This document shows positions 7,924 to 16,333 of a DNA stretch of 64,000 nt, piece by piece. The notes beneath the pieces were generated by a model. It saw nothing but the letters and a program-made list of their open reading frames with translations, did not search any database and had not been told where the DNA came from. The stretch lies in contig JADLBU010000080.1 of the NCBI GenBank assembly GCA_020847535.1, forward strand, positions 1 through 64,000. The letters are read 5' to 3'. The stretch comes from Phycisphaerales bacterium (GTDB lineage Bacteria; Planctomycetota; Phycisphaerae; Phycisphaerales; UBA1924). The position numbers and the translations under genes are program-made. Numbering within the stretch: position 1 is the first letter of the stretch; each line of letters opens with the position of its first letter.

Positions 7924-8730
7924 TCAGTCTCCCTGCCAGTATCGCTTGGCTTCGTCGGAAACCAAGCCCATGAAGGTATCTACCACTGAAGATCGACCAA
8001 AGTTCAGGGCATCGTCAAGTGAACCCGCATTATCGGCACCGAGCGGCCCCCGTGCAACACTCCGTACCAACAGGATATCCCGCTCCGGTTCCGTGGCGGT
8101 TCTCGCCGACTGCACAGATAGGCGCAATCGACCCGGCTTCGGGGACAGCCGAAAGGCCCACGTCGAATCAATCGCTTCGGTGGTCCCGTTGGCGCACTGG
8201 CCCTTTCCGAACAGGCCGGGGAAGACTCGGGGAACGTCCGCGAGCGTGTTCCAGACGGTGCCGACGGGAAGATGGTCGATGTAGGTCACTTCCCAGAGAT
8301 TCGGCTTGATGACCCCGAGATTCCGTTCCTTCAGGAACGAAGAGAAGCGGGCCATCGCCTGATCGAAAAGCGTCTTCACGCCGGTGAAGCCGGGGTACTC
8401 CGTGTCGCCCTTCTTCGTCCAGTTGGCGACCAACCATCCGTTCTGGACTTGGATCATCTTCGTGCCGTCGGGCGAAGTCATGCGAAGTCGGGCATCGCCG
8501 GTGGCACGTCGAAAGCCGAGCGCGGGAAAGCCAAAGTGCGCACCGTCTCCGAATGGTTCGACAACCCGCTCAATCAATGGAACGTCGTCGGAGTTCGGAA
8601 ACTCCGCGTTCATCTCGCCCCAGAACCATCCCAAGTGCCCGTTGGACAGGGCGGGCAGCGCGTCAAACTGGACCCCTAGCACCACTTCGATGACGGGCGG
8701 ACGTTTCCAATCTGGTGTGCGCGTGCTCAT
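7924..8730 (-). CDS. TIGR04255 family protein
   Basis: 268 aa. The N-terminus RPPVIEVVLGVQFDALPAL..HLGWFWGEMNAEFP matches the sporadically distributed TIGR04255 family: Pro-Pro-hydrophobic-Glu-Val-hydrophobic, then Val-Gln-Phe, then Phe-Trp. Further family-like blocks are MIQVQNGWLVANWTKKGDTE YPGF and NLWEVTYIDHLP. The family has no established biochemical role; it is patchily distributed and often in accessory regions. First gene of a three-gene operon with zero-gap junction to the next. A perfect hairpin lies just upstream of the start codon and could control it. Confidence 0.82.
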   Translation of the reverse strand: MSTRTPDWKRPPVIEVVLGVQFDALPALSNGHLGWFWGEMNAEFPNSDDVPLIERVVEPFGDGAHFGFPALGFRRATGDARLRMTSPDGTKMIQVQNGWLVANWTKKGDTEYPGFTGVKTLFDQAMARFSSFLKERNLGVIKPNLWEVTYIDHLPVGTVWNTLADVPRVFPGLFGKGQCANGTTEAIDSTWAFRLSPKPGRLRLSVQSARTATEPERDILLVRSVARGPLGADNAGSLDDALNFGRSSVVDTFMGLVSDEAKRYWQGD

Positions 8731-8742
8731 GGGGTGCGGCTG

Positions 8743-8771
8743 ATCGTCGTCTAGAGGGGCTAGACGACGAT
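8743..8771. promoter_or_regulatory. Perfect 12-bp inverted repeat upstream of the TIGR04255 operon
   Basis: ATCGTCGTCTAG (8743-8754) and CTAGACGACGAT (8760-8771) are perfect arms around AGGGG. The element ends 12 bp before the ATG at 8730, so it sits in the leader or promoter of the cassette. It may be an operator for an autoregulator, or an RNA hairpin occluding the start. No U-run follows on either strand, so a terminator is less likely. Confidence 0.6.
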
Positions 8772-8859
8772 TGTACCACGGTGAACCGGGCTCGCCCGCC
8801 GTCAGCCCTACTCGGAGCCGATGCAGCCTGAAGAACGCTGATTGAGACAGGCTGTTCGG

Positions 8860-9168
8860 CTACGATCCGACGCATTCCGCTAGGTGTAGACAACGGGGAC
8901 TGCGACAATCCAAAGACTCTCGGTGCGAGCGTGCCATCGGGTGACAACTAACCGATGAGGATGGGTGGCTGACCCGGACGAAAGGCTGCGGGAAGTCTCG
9001 GACGCCCCGGACACGCCGGTGATGGGGCCGGAGTTGGTACCGGGGCGGCTCATCGGCTGCCCAGCAATCCACCGCTCGAATCGGCTCGAAGCCCGCTTCG
9101 CGGAGCCCGAGCGAGAGCCCGCCCGCGCCGCAGAACAGATCGGTGACAGTTAGCGTCCGTGCATTCAC
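8860..9168 (-). pseudogene. Truncated C5-cytosine DNA methyltransferase (N-terminal remnant)
   Basis: From GTG 9168 the product starts with motif I of C5 methyltransferases (DLFCGAGGLSLGLREAGFEP, Cys-Gly-Ala-Gly-Gly at 13-17) and the following AVDCW, the usual AdoMet-pocket acid region. After about residue 38 the similarity stops: the frame continues as Arg/Pro-rich nonsense to a stop at 8860, and motifs IV (PCQ), VI and VIII are absent. About 90% of the enzyme is therefore missing. This is a decayed modification gene beside an accessory cassette. Confidence 0.78.
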
Positions 9169-9334
9169 GGAGCAAGTGTATCGGAAGGTAGAGGACCGAA
9201 GCGGGCCCCGGACCCCGGTCCGCCGGTCACCCAGCGTTGGCCCGCAACTCATATGCATCGCCGCGCGGCAGGCCCTGGCTACGGGCTCGATCGAGAATCG
9301 CCCTCACAAGCCGAGGGAGCCTGGCAATATGAAG

Positions 9335-9357
9335 GACGCCCGCGTGCCGCGGGCGTC
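9335..9357 (-). terminator. Hairpin at the end of the ribosomal superoperon
   Basis: GACGCCCGCG (9335-9344) and CGCGGGCGTC (9348-9357) form a perfect 10-bp stem with a 3-nt loop, 65 bp beyond the rplQ stop. The T-run after it on the minus strand is weak (TTCATATT), so efficiency is uncertain, but position and strength suit the end of the alpha operon. Confidence 0.6.
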
Positions 9358-9374
9358 AGGTCGATGCTGATTCG

Positions 9375-9425
9375 AGATTTGACAATTGAGATCTCAGAAT
9401 CGGGATTTGAGATCTGGGATCTCAA
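9375..9425. repeat. GAGATCTCA-type short repeat cluster with an inverted repeat over the rplQ stop
   Basis: The gap holds near-copies of GAGAT(C/T)T(C/G)A in both orientations. TTGAGATC (9407-9414) and GATCTCAA (9418-9425) are perfect arms around TGG, and they include the rplQ stop codon. One of several intergenic word-repeat blocks in the window. Confidence 0.5.
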
Positions 9426-10069
9426 CCAGTCGCTTTTTCGTCGGCCTTGTCGCTGGGCTTCTCACCGGCCTTGCGGGCCTTGGCGGCGTAGGCGGTGCGG
9501 CGATCGGCCATGCGGCGGCGTGCGCTGGGACGGCCGCCGATTTCGGGGCCTTCTTCAGCGCCGACGAACTGGATGACGCAGAGTTCGGCGGCATCGCCGA
9601 TGCGGTGGCGGCCGAGCTTGACGATGCGGGTGTATCCGCCGGCGCGGTCCTTGTAGCGCGGGGCGACGTTGTCGAAGATGTGCTTGACGAGCTTGGGGGC
9701 CTTGCGGAGTTCGCCGTAGCGGTTGCGCTCGACCTTGGAGCCTTCGGGCAGCTTGAAGAACTGTTCGCTGAAGTCCTTGAGCTTGTTGACGTGCTCCTTC
9801 TCCTGGTCGGTGGCATCCTTGGCGATGTAGAGCCAGTCGAAGCCGCGGCGATCACCGCCGAGCTTGGCGATCACGAGGCGGCGGGCGTGGAGGTCGCCGC
9901 GCTTGGCGAGCGTGACGATCTTCTCGACGAAGGGCTGCATGGCCTTGGCCTTGGGGATCGTGGTGGTGATCTGGCCGTGCTCGAAGAGTCCGGCGGCGAG
10001 GTTTCGCAGCATCGCGGTGCGGTGCGTAGAGGTGCGGGTCAGTCGGTATCCGGCTCGGCCGTGACGCAT
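9422..10069 (-). CDS. rplQ: 50S ribosomal protein L17, enlarged
   Basis: 215 aa, versus about 120-130 in most bacteria. The L17 signature is clear: [20 protein letters not shown] at the start, [22 protein letters not shown], and the C-terminal [15 protein letters not shown]...[13 protein letters not shown]. Two additions are visible. An insert of roughly 50 residues follows RRLVIAKL ([20 protein letters not shown] through [15 protein letters not shown]). A basic tail of about 40 residues follows [10 protein letters not shown]. Part of the large subunit around the exit tunnel. Last gene of the superoperon, downstream of rpoA as usual. Confidence 0.95.
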   Translation of the reverse strand: MRHGRAGYRLTRTSTHRTAMLRNLAAGLFEHGQITTTIPKAKAMQPFVEKIVTLAKRGDLHARRLVIAKLGGDRRGFDWLYIAKDATDQEKEHVNKLKDFSEQFFKLPEGSKVERNRYGELRKAPKLVKHIFDNVAPRYKDRAGGYTRIVKLGRHRIGDAAELCVIQFVGAEEGPEIGGRPSARRRMADRRTAYAAKARKAGEKPSDKADEKATG

Positions 10070-10281
10070 GACTCAGAACTCCTGCGGCGATCGCCGCCGC
10101 GGGCAAGGGAACAAGGGGGGAATGATATCCCGCTCCCCGATCGCGGGCAGCAAACGGGGGGTTTGCGCGGCCCTTCTCAGGGAGAGCGGTGATCCGGGGG
10201 CTTTGGGGCCCCATCGGAAGCCGCACACCATTACAAAGCGGCAAGCCCCGGCGTTGGCCGGGGATGCCGGGATAGGTCGAC

Positions 10282-11304
10282 TCAGGACGTGATCGTGGGC
10301 TTGGCGACGTTGTAGCCCTCGGGGAGCTGCATGCCCAGGTCCAGGCCGATGTCCTGGAGCTTGCGCTTGACCTCGCGGAGGCTGGTTCGGCCGAAGGAGC
10401 GGAGACGGAGGAGGTCGGCATCGGTCTGGACGACGAGCTGGCCGACGGTCTCGATGCGGGCGGATTCGAGGCAGTTGCTCGCCCGGACGGAGAGCTCGAG
10501 CTCCCCGGTGGGCATGTTGAGCTTGCGGATGAGGTCCTCATCGACGCCGGCTGCTGCTGCTGCTTCCTCGCTGACGCGTTCCTCGCCCAGCTCGTAGTAC
10601 TGGACGAAGGGGTTGAGGTGCTTGCGGAAGATCTTGGCGGCCTCGACCAGGGCCATGTCGGGGGCGACGGTGCCGTTGGTCCAGATTTCGAGGGTGAGCT
10701 TGTCGTAGTTGGTCTTCTGACCGACGCGGGTCTCCTCGATGCGGTAACGGACGCGCTGGACGGGTGAGTAGGCCGAGTCGACGTGGATGACGCCGATCTC
10801 CTGCTCCTCCTCGTTCTCGTACTGGTCGGAGGCGGGGACGTAGCCGCGTCCCTTGGCGACCCGGAGCTCCATCTCGAAATCGACGGCCTCGGTGAGAGTC
10901 ACGAGGACCAGGTCGCGGTTGAAGATGGTGATGGCGGTGTCGGCCTCGATCATGTCGGCGGTGACTTCGCCGGGGCCGCGGGCGGCGAGCTTCATGACCT
11001 TGGGCTCGTCGCCTTCGAGCTTGACGATGAGGTTCTTGACGTTGAGGACGATGTCGGTGACATCTTCCATGACGCCGGGCATGGAGGTGAACTCGTGGGT
11101 GGCGCCCTTGATCTTGATGGAGGTGACGGCAGCGCCCTCGAGGGAGGAGAGCAGAACGCGGCGGAGGCTGTTGCCGACGGTGGTTCCGAAGCCCTGCTCG
11201 AAGGGCTCGATGGAGAACCGTCCGTAGACATCGCTGCGGAACTTGGAGTCGGCGATCACCTTGGTCGGGAGTTCCAGACCACGCCAGCGGACGCGGGTTG
11301 TCAT
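10282..11304 (-). CDS. rpoA: DNA-directed RNA polymerase subunit alpha
   Basis: 340 aa, normal length. The N-terminal domain carries the conserved FEQGFGTTVGNSLRRVLLSS, the start of the dimerisation/assembly module, and the strand EFTSMPGVMEDVTDIVLNVK. The C-terminal domain, after an acidic/Ala linker (EEAAAAAGVDEDL), has NCLESARIETVGQLV and RSFGRTSLREVKRKLQDIGL, the helix-hairpin-helix region that touches UP elements and activators. Located between rpsK and rplQ. rpsD, usually between rpsK and rpoA, is missing; 222 bp separate the two genes instead. Confidence 0.97.
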   Translation of the reverse strand: MTTRVRWRGLELPTKVIADSKFRSDVYGRFSIEPFEQGFGTTVGNSLRRVLLSSLEGAAVTSIKIKGATHEFTSMPGVMEDVTDIVLNVKNLIVKLEGDEPKVMKLAARGPGEVTADMIEADTAITIFNRDLVLVTLTEAVDFEMELRVAKGRGYVPASDQYENEEEQEIGVIHVDSAYSPVQRVRYRIEETRVGQKTNYDKLTLEIWTNGTVAPDMALVEAAKIFRKHLNPFVQYYELGEERVSEEAAAAAGVDEDLIRKLNMPTGELELSVRASNCLESARIETVGQLVVQTDADLLRLRSFGRTSLREVKRKLQDIGLDLGMQLPEGYNVAKPTITS

Positions 11305-11526
11305 GAATCGGGTTTCCTGTCCAGCAGGGGTTCTCGAAGCCCGACACCAACCTTCGGATCACGAGGGTACGGCGAACTGCTGGGCCTTCGCCGGCCTCTT
11401 CTTTCCGGGGGTGTCACGAAACAAGCAACTCGAACAAGGCGATCCGGGGTCGTTGGACGGCGGATCGCGGAAGGTCTCGGTGAGCAGGCGGCAAAGGCGG
11501 ATGCCCTTGCTGGCGCTGCGGGTTCG

Positions 11527-11901
11527 TTAGACGCGGCGGCGCTTGGGGGGGCGGCAGCCGTTGTGGGGGACGGGTGTGTGGTCTTCGATCGCTGTGACGC
11601 GGAGGCCGGAGGAGACCAGTCCGGTGACGGCGGACTCGCGGCCGGCGCCGGCGCCCTTGATGCGGACCTCGATCTCGGACATGCCCATCTTGCGGACCTT
11701 GGAGCCGCAGGTCTCGCCGGCGCGGGTGGCGGCGAACGGGGTGCTCTTGCGGGCGCCCTTGAAGCCCATGGTGCCGGCTGAATCCCAGGCGATCGTCTCA
11801 CCGTTCATGTCGGTGATGGTGACGAGCGTGTTGTTGGAAGTGGCGCGGACGTGTGCGATGCCACGGACGACGTTCTTGCGGACTTTGCCCTTCTTGGCCA
11901 T
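11527..11901 (-). CDS. rpsK: 30S ribosomal protein S11
   Basis: 124 aa, typical length. Hallmarks are [46 protein letters not shown] and the closing [20 protein letters not shown] that lines the mRNA exit platform. Platform component of the small subunit, next to S13 (rpsM) upstream. A T/G-rich word repeat lies in the 113-bp gap before it. Confidence 0.97.
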   Translation of the reverse strand: MAKKGKVRKNVVRGIAHVRATSNNTLVTITDMNGETIAWDSAGTMGFKGARKSTPFAATRAGETCGSKVRKMGMSEIEVRIKGAGAGRESAVTGLVSSGLRVTAIEDHTPVPHNGCRPPKRRRV

Positions 11902-11950
11902 GAATCACTCCTCGGATCATCCGACACACAGTGTCGTACCCGAATTTGTG

Positions 11951-11976
11951 CTGAGTTCTGGGTTCTGAGTGCTGGG
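11951..11976. repeat. Intergenic word repeat between rpsM and rpsK
   Basis: Tandem near-copies of (C)TGAGTTCTGGGTTCTGAGTG/CTGGG units of 7-9 bp. Same style as other intergenic short repeats in this window, different word. Confidence 0.5.
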
Positions 11977-12014
11977 TGGTTTGATCCAACACTCGGCACC
12001 CGTTGCCTTCTGAA

Positions 12015-12398
12015 TTAGCCCTTGGCCTTGACACCCTTCTTGCCGGCGACCGTCTTCTTGCGGCCCTTGCGGGTGCGGGCGTTGGACTTGGTGCGCTGAC
12101 CGCGGACGGGGAGGCCCTTGCGGTGACGCTCTCCGCGGTAGCTGCGGATGTCCTTGAGGCGCTGGATGTTCTGCTGGACCTGTCGGCGGAGGGCGCCCTC
12201 GACCAGGTAGTTGGAGTCGATGATCGCGTTGATCGCGGCGAGCTGGGTCTCGCTCACTTCGCTGGAGCGGAGGTCGGGATCGACCTGCGCCTCGGCGAGG
12301 ATGTTGGCGGCGAACTTGGCGCCGATGCCGTGGATGTACTGGAGGGCGAAGAGGATCTTCTTCTTGTCGGGGACGTCGATACCGGCGATACGTGGCAC
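12015..12398 (-). CDS. rpsM: 30S ribosomal protein S13
   Basis: 127 aa from GTG 12398, chosen for its GGAG seven bases upstream and because the product then begins PRIAGIDVPDKKK like other S13 proteins. Contains the helix-two-turn-helix ALQYIHGIGAKFAANILAEA, DIRSYRGERHRKGLPVRGQR TKSNARTRKGR, and a Lys/Gly tail that reaches the decoding site. Contacts P-site tRNA and bridges to L5. Follows rpmJ as in most alpha operons. Confidence 0.96.
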   Translation of the reverse strand: MPRIAGIDVPDKKKILFALQYIHGIGAKFAANILAEAQVDPDLRSSEVSETQLAAINAIIDSNYLVEGALRRQVQQNIQRLKDIRSYRGERHRKGLPVRGQRTKSNARTRKGRKKTVAGKKGVKAKG

Positions 12399-12456
12399 GC
12401 TCGAACTCCTCACGCCGGCCCGCACTCTCTGGGAGGGGACACCGGCAAAATCCTGC

Positions 12457-12573
12457 TCAGCCCTGGACCTGCTTGTGCTTGGGGTCGGCCTTGCAGATCA
12501 CGCGGACCTTGCCCTTGCGGCGGACAACCTGGCAACTGCCGCAGATCTTGCGAACGCTGGCTTTGACTTTCAT
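12457..12573 (-). CDS. rpmJ: 50S ribosomal protein L36
   Basis: 38 aa: [20 protein letters not shown] then [18 protein letters not shown]. Zinc ligands C11, C14, C27 and H33 are all present; the last spacing is one residue longer than usual (C-K-A-D-P-K-H). Basic, binds 23S rRNA. Sits between infA and rpsM, the standard bacterial place. Confidence 0.95.
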   Translation of the reverse strand: MKVKASVRKICGSCQVVRRKGKVRVICKADPKHKQVQG

Positions 12574-12759
12574 CGGGACACCTTCCGGAACAGCCTGTCC
12601 GCGAAACCGGGCGGGTCGGCGGGATGGATCGGACCATACAGCCACCGCCTGAGGGCGGAAATGCAGGGGTGAAGGATAGGCCGCCAGGTTTGGGAAGTCA
12701 CCCGCGGGGCAGGGCGGTCGTGGCCGGATCGCCGTTGCGGGGGATGGGGTAGCCGGGGA

Positions 12760-12984
12760 TCAGTGGCGGAAGGTGATCCGGGCCTTGGTGAGGTCGTAGG
12801 GGGACATCTCGACGGTGACGCGATCCCCGGGGAGGATTCGGATCCAGTTCATGCGCATCTTGCCGGAGACGTAGGCGAGCACCTCGGTCTTCTGCTCGTT
12901 GGGCAGGCGGACGCGGAACATGGCGTTGGGCAGGGCCTCTGTAACGACGGCCTCGAACGTGAGCTTGTCATCTTCCTTGGGCAT
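12760..12984 (-). CDS. infA: Translation initiation factor IF-1
   Basis: 74 aa from ATG 12984. Single S1-like OB fold: [64 protein letters not shown] and TKARITFRH. The [12 protein letters not shown] block is the family signature. Binds the A site of the 30S subunit. Follows secY after about 200 bp; map and adk, usual in that gap, are absent. Confidence 0.95.
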   Translation of the reverse strand: MPKEDDKLTFEAVVTEALPNAMFRVRLPNEQKTEVLAYVSGKMRMNWIRILPGDRVTVEMSPYDLTKARITFRH

Positions 12985-13186
12985 AGATCTCCCGACCGAC
13001 CCTGGGGCCCATCCTCGATGGTGGTGAAGAGGAGGGGTGTGGGAGGCGGCACAGCGGCCTCCGGAAATATGCACGGATGAAAGGCTTGGCTTGAGAGGCA
13101 GTCAACAGGGATGAGGACGGGGCCTGCAAGGACCCGCCCCTGGGAACGGGAAGGCGGGGCCTGGAAAGCCCCGCCGAAATGCAAGC

Positions 13187-14587
13187 TCAGCCGCGGGGGC
13201 CGCGCATGCGCGGGCCCTGCTCGCCGCCGCCGGAGAGGAAGCCGGCGTAGTTGCGCATGAGGAGGTTGGCTTCGACCCGCTGGAGGAAGTCGAGGGCGAC
13301 GCTGACGACGATGAGCAGGCCGGTGCCGCCGAGGAACTGCGAGACGTTGGGAGGGACGTTGAGGGACTTGTTGACGACGGTGGGGATGACGGCGATCAGT
13401 GAGAGGAAGGCGGCGCCGACGAAGGTGATTCGGGTGATGACGGTGGTGAGGTACTCGGCGGTGCGGGGGCCGGGTCGCAGGCCGGGGATGAAGGAGCCGT
13501 GCTCCTTGAGCTGCTTGGCCATGTCGTCGGGATTGAACTGGACGGTGATCCAGAAGTATGCGAAGAAGTAGATCATGACGATGAACCCCAGCTCGTGGAG
13601 GAACTCTCCTGTGCTGAGGTTGGTTGAGAACCAGGTGGCGACGTACTCGTACCAGGGACGGCCGCCGGGGCCGGTGTCGGCGGTCTTGAGGGCGTCGGCC
13701 ATGCCGGAGAAGATCAGGGCCGGGAAGATCATGAGCGAGGAGGCGAACACGATGGGCATGACGCCGCTGTGGTTGAGCTTGAGCGGGAGATAGCTCTTCT
13801 GTCCACCGATGACGCGGCGACCGCGGGTGTGCTTGGCCTGCTGGATGGGGATTCGGCGCTGGGCGACGGTCATGAGGACCGAGCCGGCGGTGACGGCGAC
13901 AAAGCCGCCGGCGAGCATGATGAGCCCCATCCATCCCATCTTCTGGGGGTCACCGGCGGGATCGAAGTTGTTGTAGACGTACTGAATCGCCGAGGGCATT
14001 CGCGCGACGATGCCTGCCATGATGATCATGGAGACGCCGTTGCCGATGCCGAATCTGTCGATCTGTTCACCGAGCCACATGAGGAAGACGGTGCCGCCTG
14101 TGAGGGCCGCGGTCGCCATGACCCACCAGAGGGGATTGGCGATCTGCTCGGGATAGACCATGTTGATGGTCGTGATGTACTTGAGCCACATCAGGGCCTG
14201 GACGATGCAGAGCGCGACGGCGGCGTAGCGGGTCCACTCCATGACCTTCTGCTGTCCGGAGGGGCCCTCTTCCTTGAGCTTCTTGATCGCGGGGATCACG
14301 GTCGAGAAGAGCTGGATGATGATGCTGGCCGAGATGTAGGGCATGATGCCCAGGCCGAAGATGGTGGACTGGCTGAAGTTGCCGCCCGAGAAGACCTCCA
14401 TGAAGGAGGCGAGCTTGTTGGCGGCCGAGCCCTCCTGCTGCTTGAAGAACTCGGCGAGCTGCTCCTGGTTGACGCCGGGGACGGGGATCCAGAAGCCCAG
14501 CCGGTAGACGACCAGCATCCCGGCGGTGAACAGGATCTTGTTCCGCAGCTCGGGAATCTTGAAGACGTTGGACAGGATCTTCAGCAT
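13187..14587 (-). CDS. secY: Preprotein translocase subunit SecY
   Basis: 466 aa from ATG 14587 (MLKILSNVFKIPELRNKILF), with about ten transmembrane helices. Diagnostic pieces are FTAGMLVVYRLGFWIPVPGV, the plug region after TM1, LWWVMATAALTGGTVFLMWLGEQIDRFGIGNG and FNPDDMAKQLKEHGSFIPGLRPG, the cytoplasmic loop that contacts SecA and ribosomes. The LRPGPRTAEYL end of that loop is intact. Forms the inner-membrane channel with SecE. The long loop between TM2 and TM3 is slightly expanded. C-terminus ends in Gly/Arg-rich GEQGPRMRGPRG. Lies between rplO and infA. Confidence 0.97.
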   Translation of the reverse strand: MLKILSNVFKIPELRNKILFTAGMLVVYRLGFWIPVPGVNQEQLAEFFKQQEGSAANKLASFMEVFSGGNFSQSTIFGLGIMPYISASIIIQLFSTVIPAIKKLKEEGPSGQQKVMEWTRYAAVALCIVQALMWLKYITTINMVYPEQIANPLWWVMATAALTGGTVFLMWLGEQIDRFGIGNGVSMIIMAGIVARMPSAIQYVYNNFDPAGDPQKMGWMGLIMLAGGFVAVTAGSVLMTVAQRRIPIQQAKHTRGRRVIGGQKSYLPLKLNHSGVMPIVFASSLMIFPALIFSGMADALKTADTGPGGRPWYEYVATWFSTNLSTGEFLHELGFIVMIYFFAYFWITVQFNPDDMAKQLKEHGSFIPGLRPGPRTAEYLTTVITRITFVGAAFLSLIAVIPTVVNKSLNVPPNVSQFLGGTGLLIVVSVALDFLQRVEANLLMRNYAGFLSGGGEQGPRMRGPRG

Positions 14588-14758
14588 CCGCTGACCTCGG
14601 GTCTGCCCGGGAAGAGGCCCGGGCTGGAAGCACCCTGAAAGCATCGCCGCCAGCAGCCACATCTGGATCGCCAGAGGGCAACCGGCGGCGGGTGCATCAA
14701 ACAGTATTCCGAACAGACGGCATCGACTTGGGGCGGCGCGGGGCCGTCATCCTTGTTT

Positions 14759-15388
14759 TCAGCCCTTTTTCTTGGCATCGCCTGCCGCTTTGGCATCCGC
14801 GGCGGGGGCCTCGGCGTCTTCGGTGACCTTGCCGGCCTTGGTGGGTCGCTTGAGCTTCTTCGTCAGGTTCTTAGGGGACTGGTCCTCGGAATTGCGGTCG
14901 ATTCCGCGGACGCGATCCCGGCGGGTGCCGGTCTGGGTGACGCTTCCACCGGCGGCCTCGATGAGCTTCTTGGCCTTCTCGGAGACGCGAGCGGCGTTGA
15001 CGGTCAGCTTGACCTTCAGGCCGTCCTCGGAGACGTGGCCGAGGATCTTGAGATCGCGGCTGTCATCGCGGACCAGGCCGGCCTTGATGAGCGATGCGAT
15101 CGAGACCTCTCCGCCCTTGGCGAACGAGGCATGCGTGACAATGTCCCCGAGGTTGACGATCCAGAATTGAGTCCGGAAGGCGGCGTTGGTGAAGCCGAAC
15201 TTGGGGAGGCGGCGGAAGTACGGCATCTGGCCGCCTTCGTGCGCACGCTTGGCGGCGTAGCCGGAGCGCGAGCCTTGGCCCTTGTTGCCTCGGCCGGACT
15301 GCTTACCGTGTCCGCTGCCCTCGCCGCGGCCGACGCGCTTGCGGGCTTTGTACTTGCCTGCCTTGGCCGTGATGTCGTGAATCATCAT
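14759..15388 (-). CDS. rplO: 50S ribosomal protein L15, extended
   Basis: 209 aa against about 145-150 usual. The N-terminal Gly/Lys-rich arm KRVGRGEGSGHGKQSGRGNKGQGSRSGYA and the EGGQMPYFRRLPKFGFTNA motif are unmistakable L15. The normal domain ends near AKKLIEAAGGSVTQ; the remaining 55 residues (TGTRRDRVRGIDRNSEDQSP through AADAKAAGDAKKKG) are a charged, Ala/Lys-rich tail. Upstream GGAGG sits nine bases before ATG 15388. rpmD (L30), usual between rpsE and rplO, is not present. Confidence 0.95.
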   Translation of the reverse strand: MMIHDITAKAGKYKARKRVGRGEGSGHGKQSGRGNKGQGSRSGYAAKRAHEGGQMPYFRRLPKFGFTNAAFRTQFWIVNLGDIVTHASFAKGGEVSIASLIKAGLVRDDSRDLKILGHVSEDGLKVKLTVNAARVSEKAKKLIEAAGGSVTQTGTRRDRVRGIDRNSEDQSPKNLTKKLKRPTKAGKVTEDAEAPAADAKAAGDAKKKG

Positions 15389-15493
15389 GACTTGGTACCT
15401 CCGGGATTGCCCGCCGATCTACCCGGGCCTGCCCGTGGAATCGAATCGCGTGCTGTTGAACCGAACTCTGCTTGAACCTGCTGAACGTCGGAC

Positions 15494-16279
15494 TCAGGAT
15501 GCAGCGGGAGCCGGCGCATCGCCGCCTCCCCCACCCCCACCACTACCGCCCGCGGCAGGGCCGGCACCGCCCTGATCGCCCCCACCCCCACCCCCCCCAC
15601 CACCACCACCACCGCGTCCACCACGGCCGCCGCGACCACCACCACCACCGGGACCACCGCGTCCACCACGGCCGCCGCGGCCGCCGCCGCGCTCCTGGCC
15701 GAGGGTGTTGACGGGGCCCTTTGCCTTCTCCTTGCCGGAGGAGGCGGTCATGAAGGCGCGGCCCTTGGCGATCTTCTTCTCGATGTCGGTCTCGGTGAGG
15801 GTGACGCCGCGAGCCGACTCGATGGCGGCGCGGGTGCGGATCTGTGCGAGGGCCTCGAAGACGGCCTTGACGAGGGTCTTGGCGTTTGTGGAGCCGTAGC
15901 ACTTGGTGAGGCAGTCGGTGACGCCGGCAGCGCTCAGGATGGCGCGGACGGTGCCGCCGGCGACGACGCCGGTGCCGGGGGAAGCCGGGATGAGGCGGAC
16001 CTTCGAAGAGGAGTACTTGCCCTCGACCGCGTGCGGGAGGGTGTTGCCGGCCATGGTGACGTTGACCATGTTGCGGCGTGCGTACTTCTGTGCCTTCTCG
16101 ACGGCGAGCGGGACTTCGTTGCTCTTGCCGTAGCCGTAACCGACGCGACCGCGATGATCACCGACGACGACCAGCGCGCCGAGGCTGAAGCGACGCCCGC
16201 CCTTGACGGTGGTCGAGGTGCGATAGACACCAATGGTGGTGTCGGTCATGTGTCCTGATTCTTCGAAGTGGTCAGCCAT
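15494..16279 (-). CDS. rpsE: 30S ribosomal protein S5 with long RGG/Gly-rich tail
   Basis: 261 aa against about 165-180 usual. The double-stranded-RNA-like N-domain reads TTVKGGRRFSLGALVVVGDH, RGRVGYGYGKSNEVPLAVEKAQK. The C-domain has RLIPASPGTGVVAGGTVRAI LSAAGV and GSTNAKTLVKAVFEAL. After NTLGQER (about residue 195) a 65-residue tail of RGG and poly-Gly repeats follows. The tail is in the same frame with no internal start, so it is part of the protein. RGG tracts bind RNA in other systems; a role here is not known. Start could also be ATG 16249. Confidence 0.95.
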   Translation of the reverse strand: MADHFEESGHMTDTTIGVYRTSTTVKGGRRFSLGALVVVGDHRGRVGYGYGKSNEVPLAVEKAQKYARRNMVNVTMAGNTLPHAVEGKYSSSKVRLIPASPGTGVVAGGTVRAILSAAGVTDCLTKCYGSTNAKTLVKAVFEALAQIRTRAAIESARGVTLTETDIEKKIAKGRAFMTASSGKEKAKGPVNTLGQERGGGRGGRGGRGGPGGGGGRGGRGGRGGGGGGGGGGGGDQGGAGPAAGGSGGGGGGGDAPAPAAS

Positions 16280-16304
16280 CGTTCTCTGCTCTTTCGTTTG
16301 TCAC

Positions 16305-16333
16305 CAGTGCCTGATGCCTGATGCCTGATGCCT
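16305..16333. repeat. TGATGCC tandem repeat between rpsE and rplR
   Basis: CAGTGCC followed by three exact CTGATGC(C) units of 7 bp. Clearest member of the GATGCC word family, which recurs at 17892, 18174, 22912, 23844 and 57857. Confidence 0.7.

Noticed and set aside
9153-9370. Small plus-strand ORF between the methylase remnant and the rplQ terminator
   Set aside because: No start context, no conserved pattern, antisense to the methyltransferase remnant.
12849-13934. Minus-strand frame of 361 codons over infA and secY
   Set aside because: Same-strand, wrong frame; Arg/His/Pro-rich, overlapping two universal genes.
15580-15700. CCACCACCA/CCGCC run taken for a CRISPR or minisatellite
   Set aside because: It is the coding sequence of the Gly/Arg tail of S5 read in reverse; no spacers.
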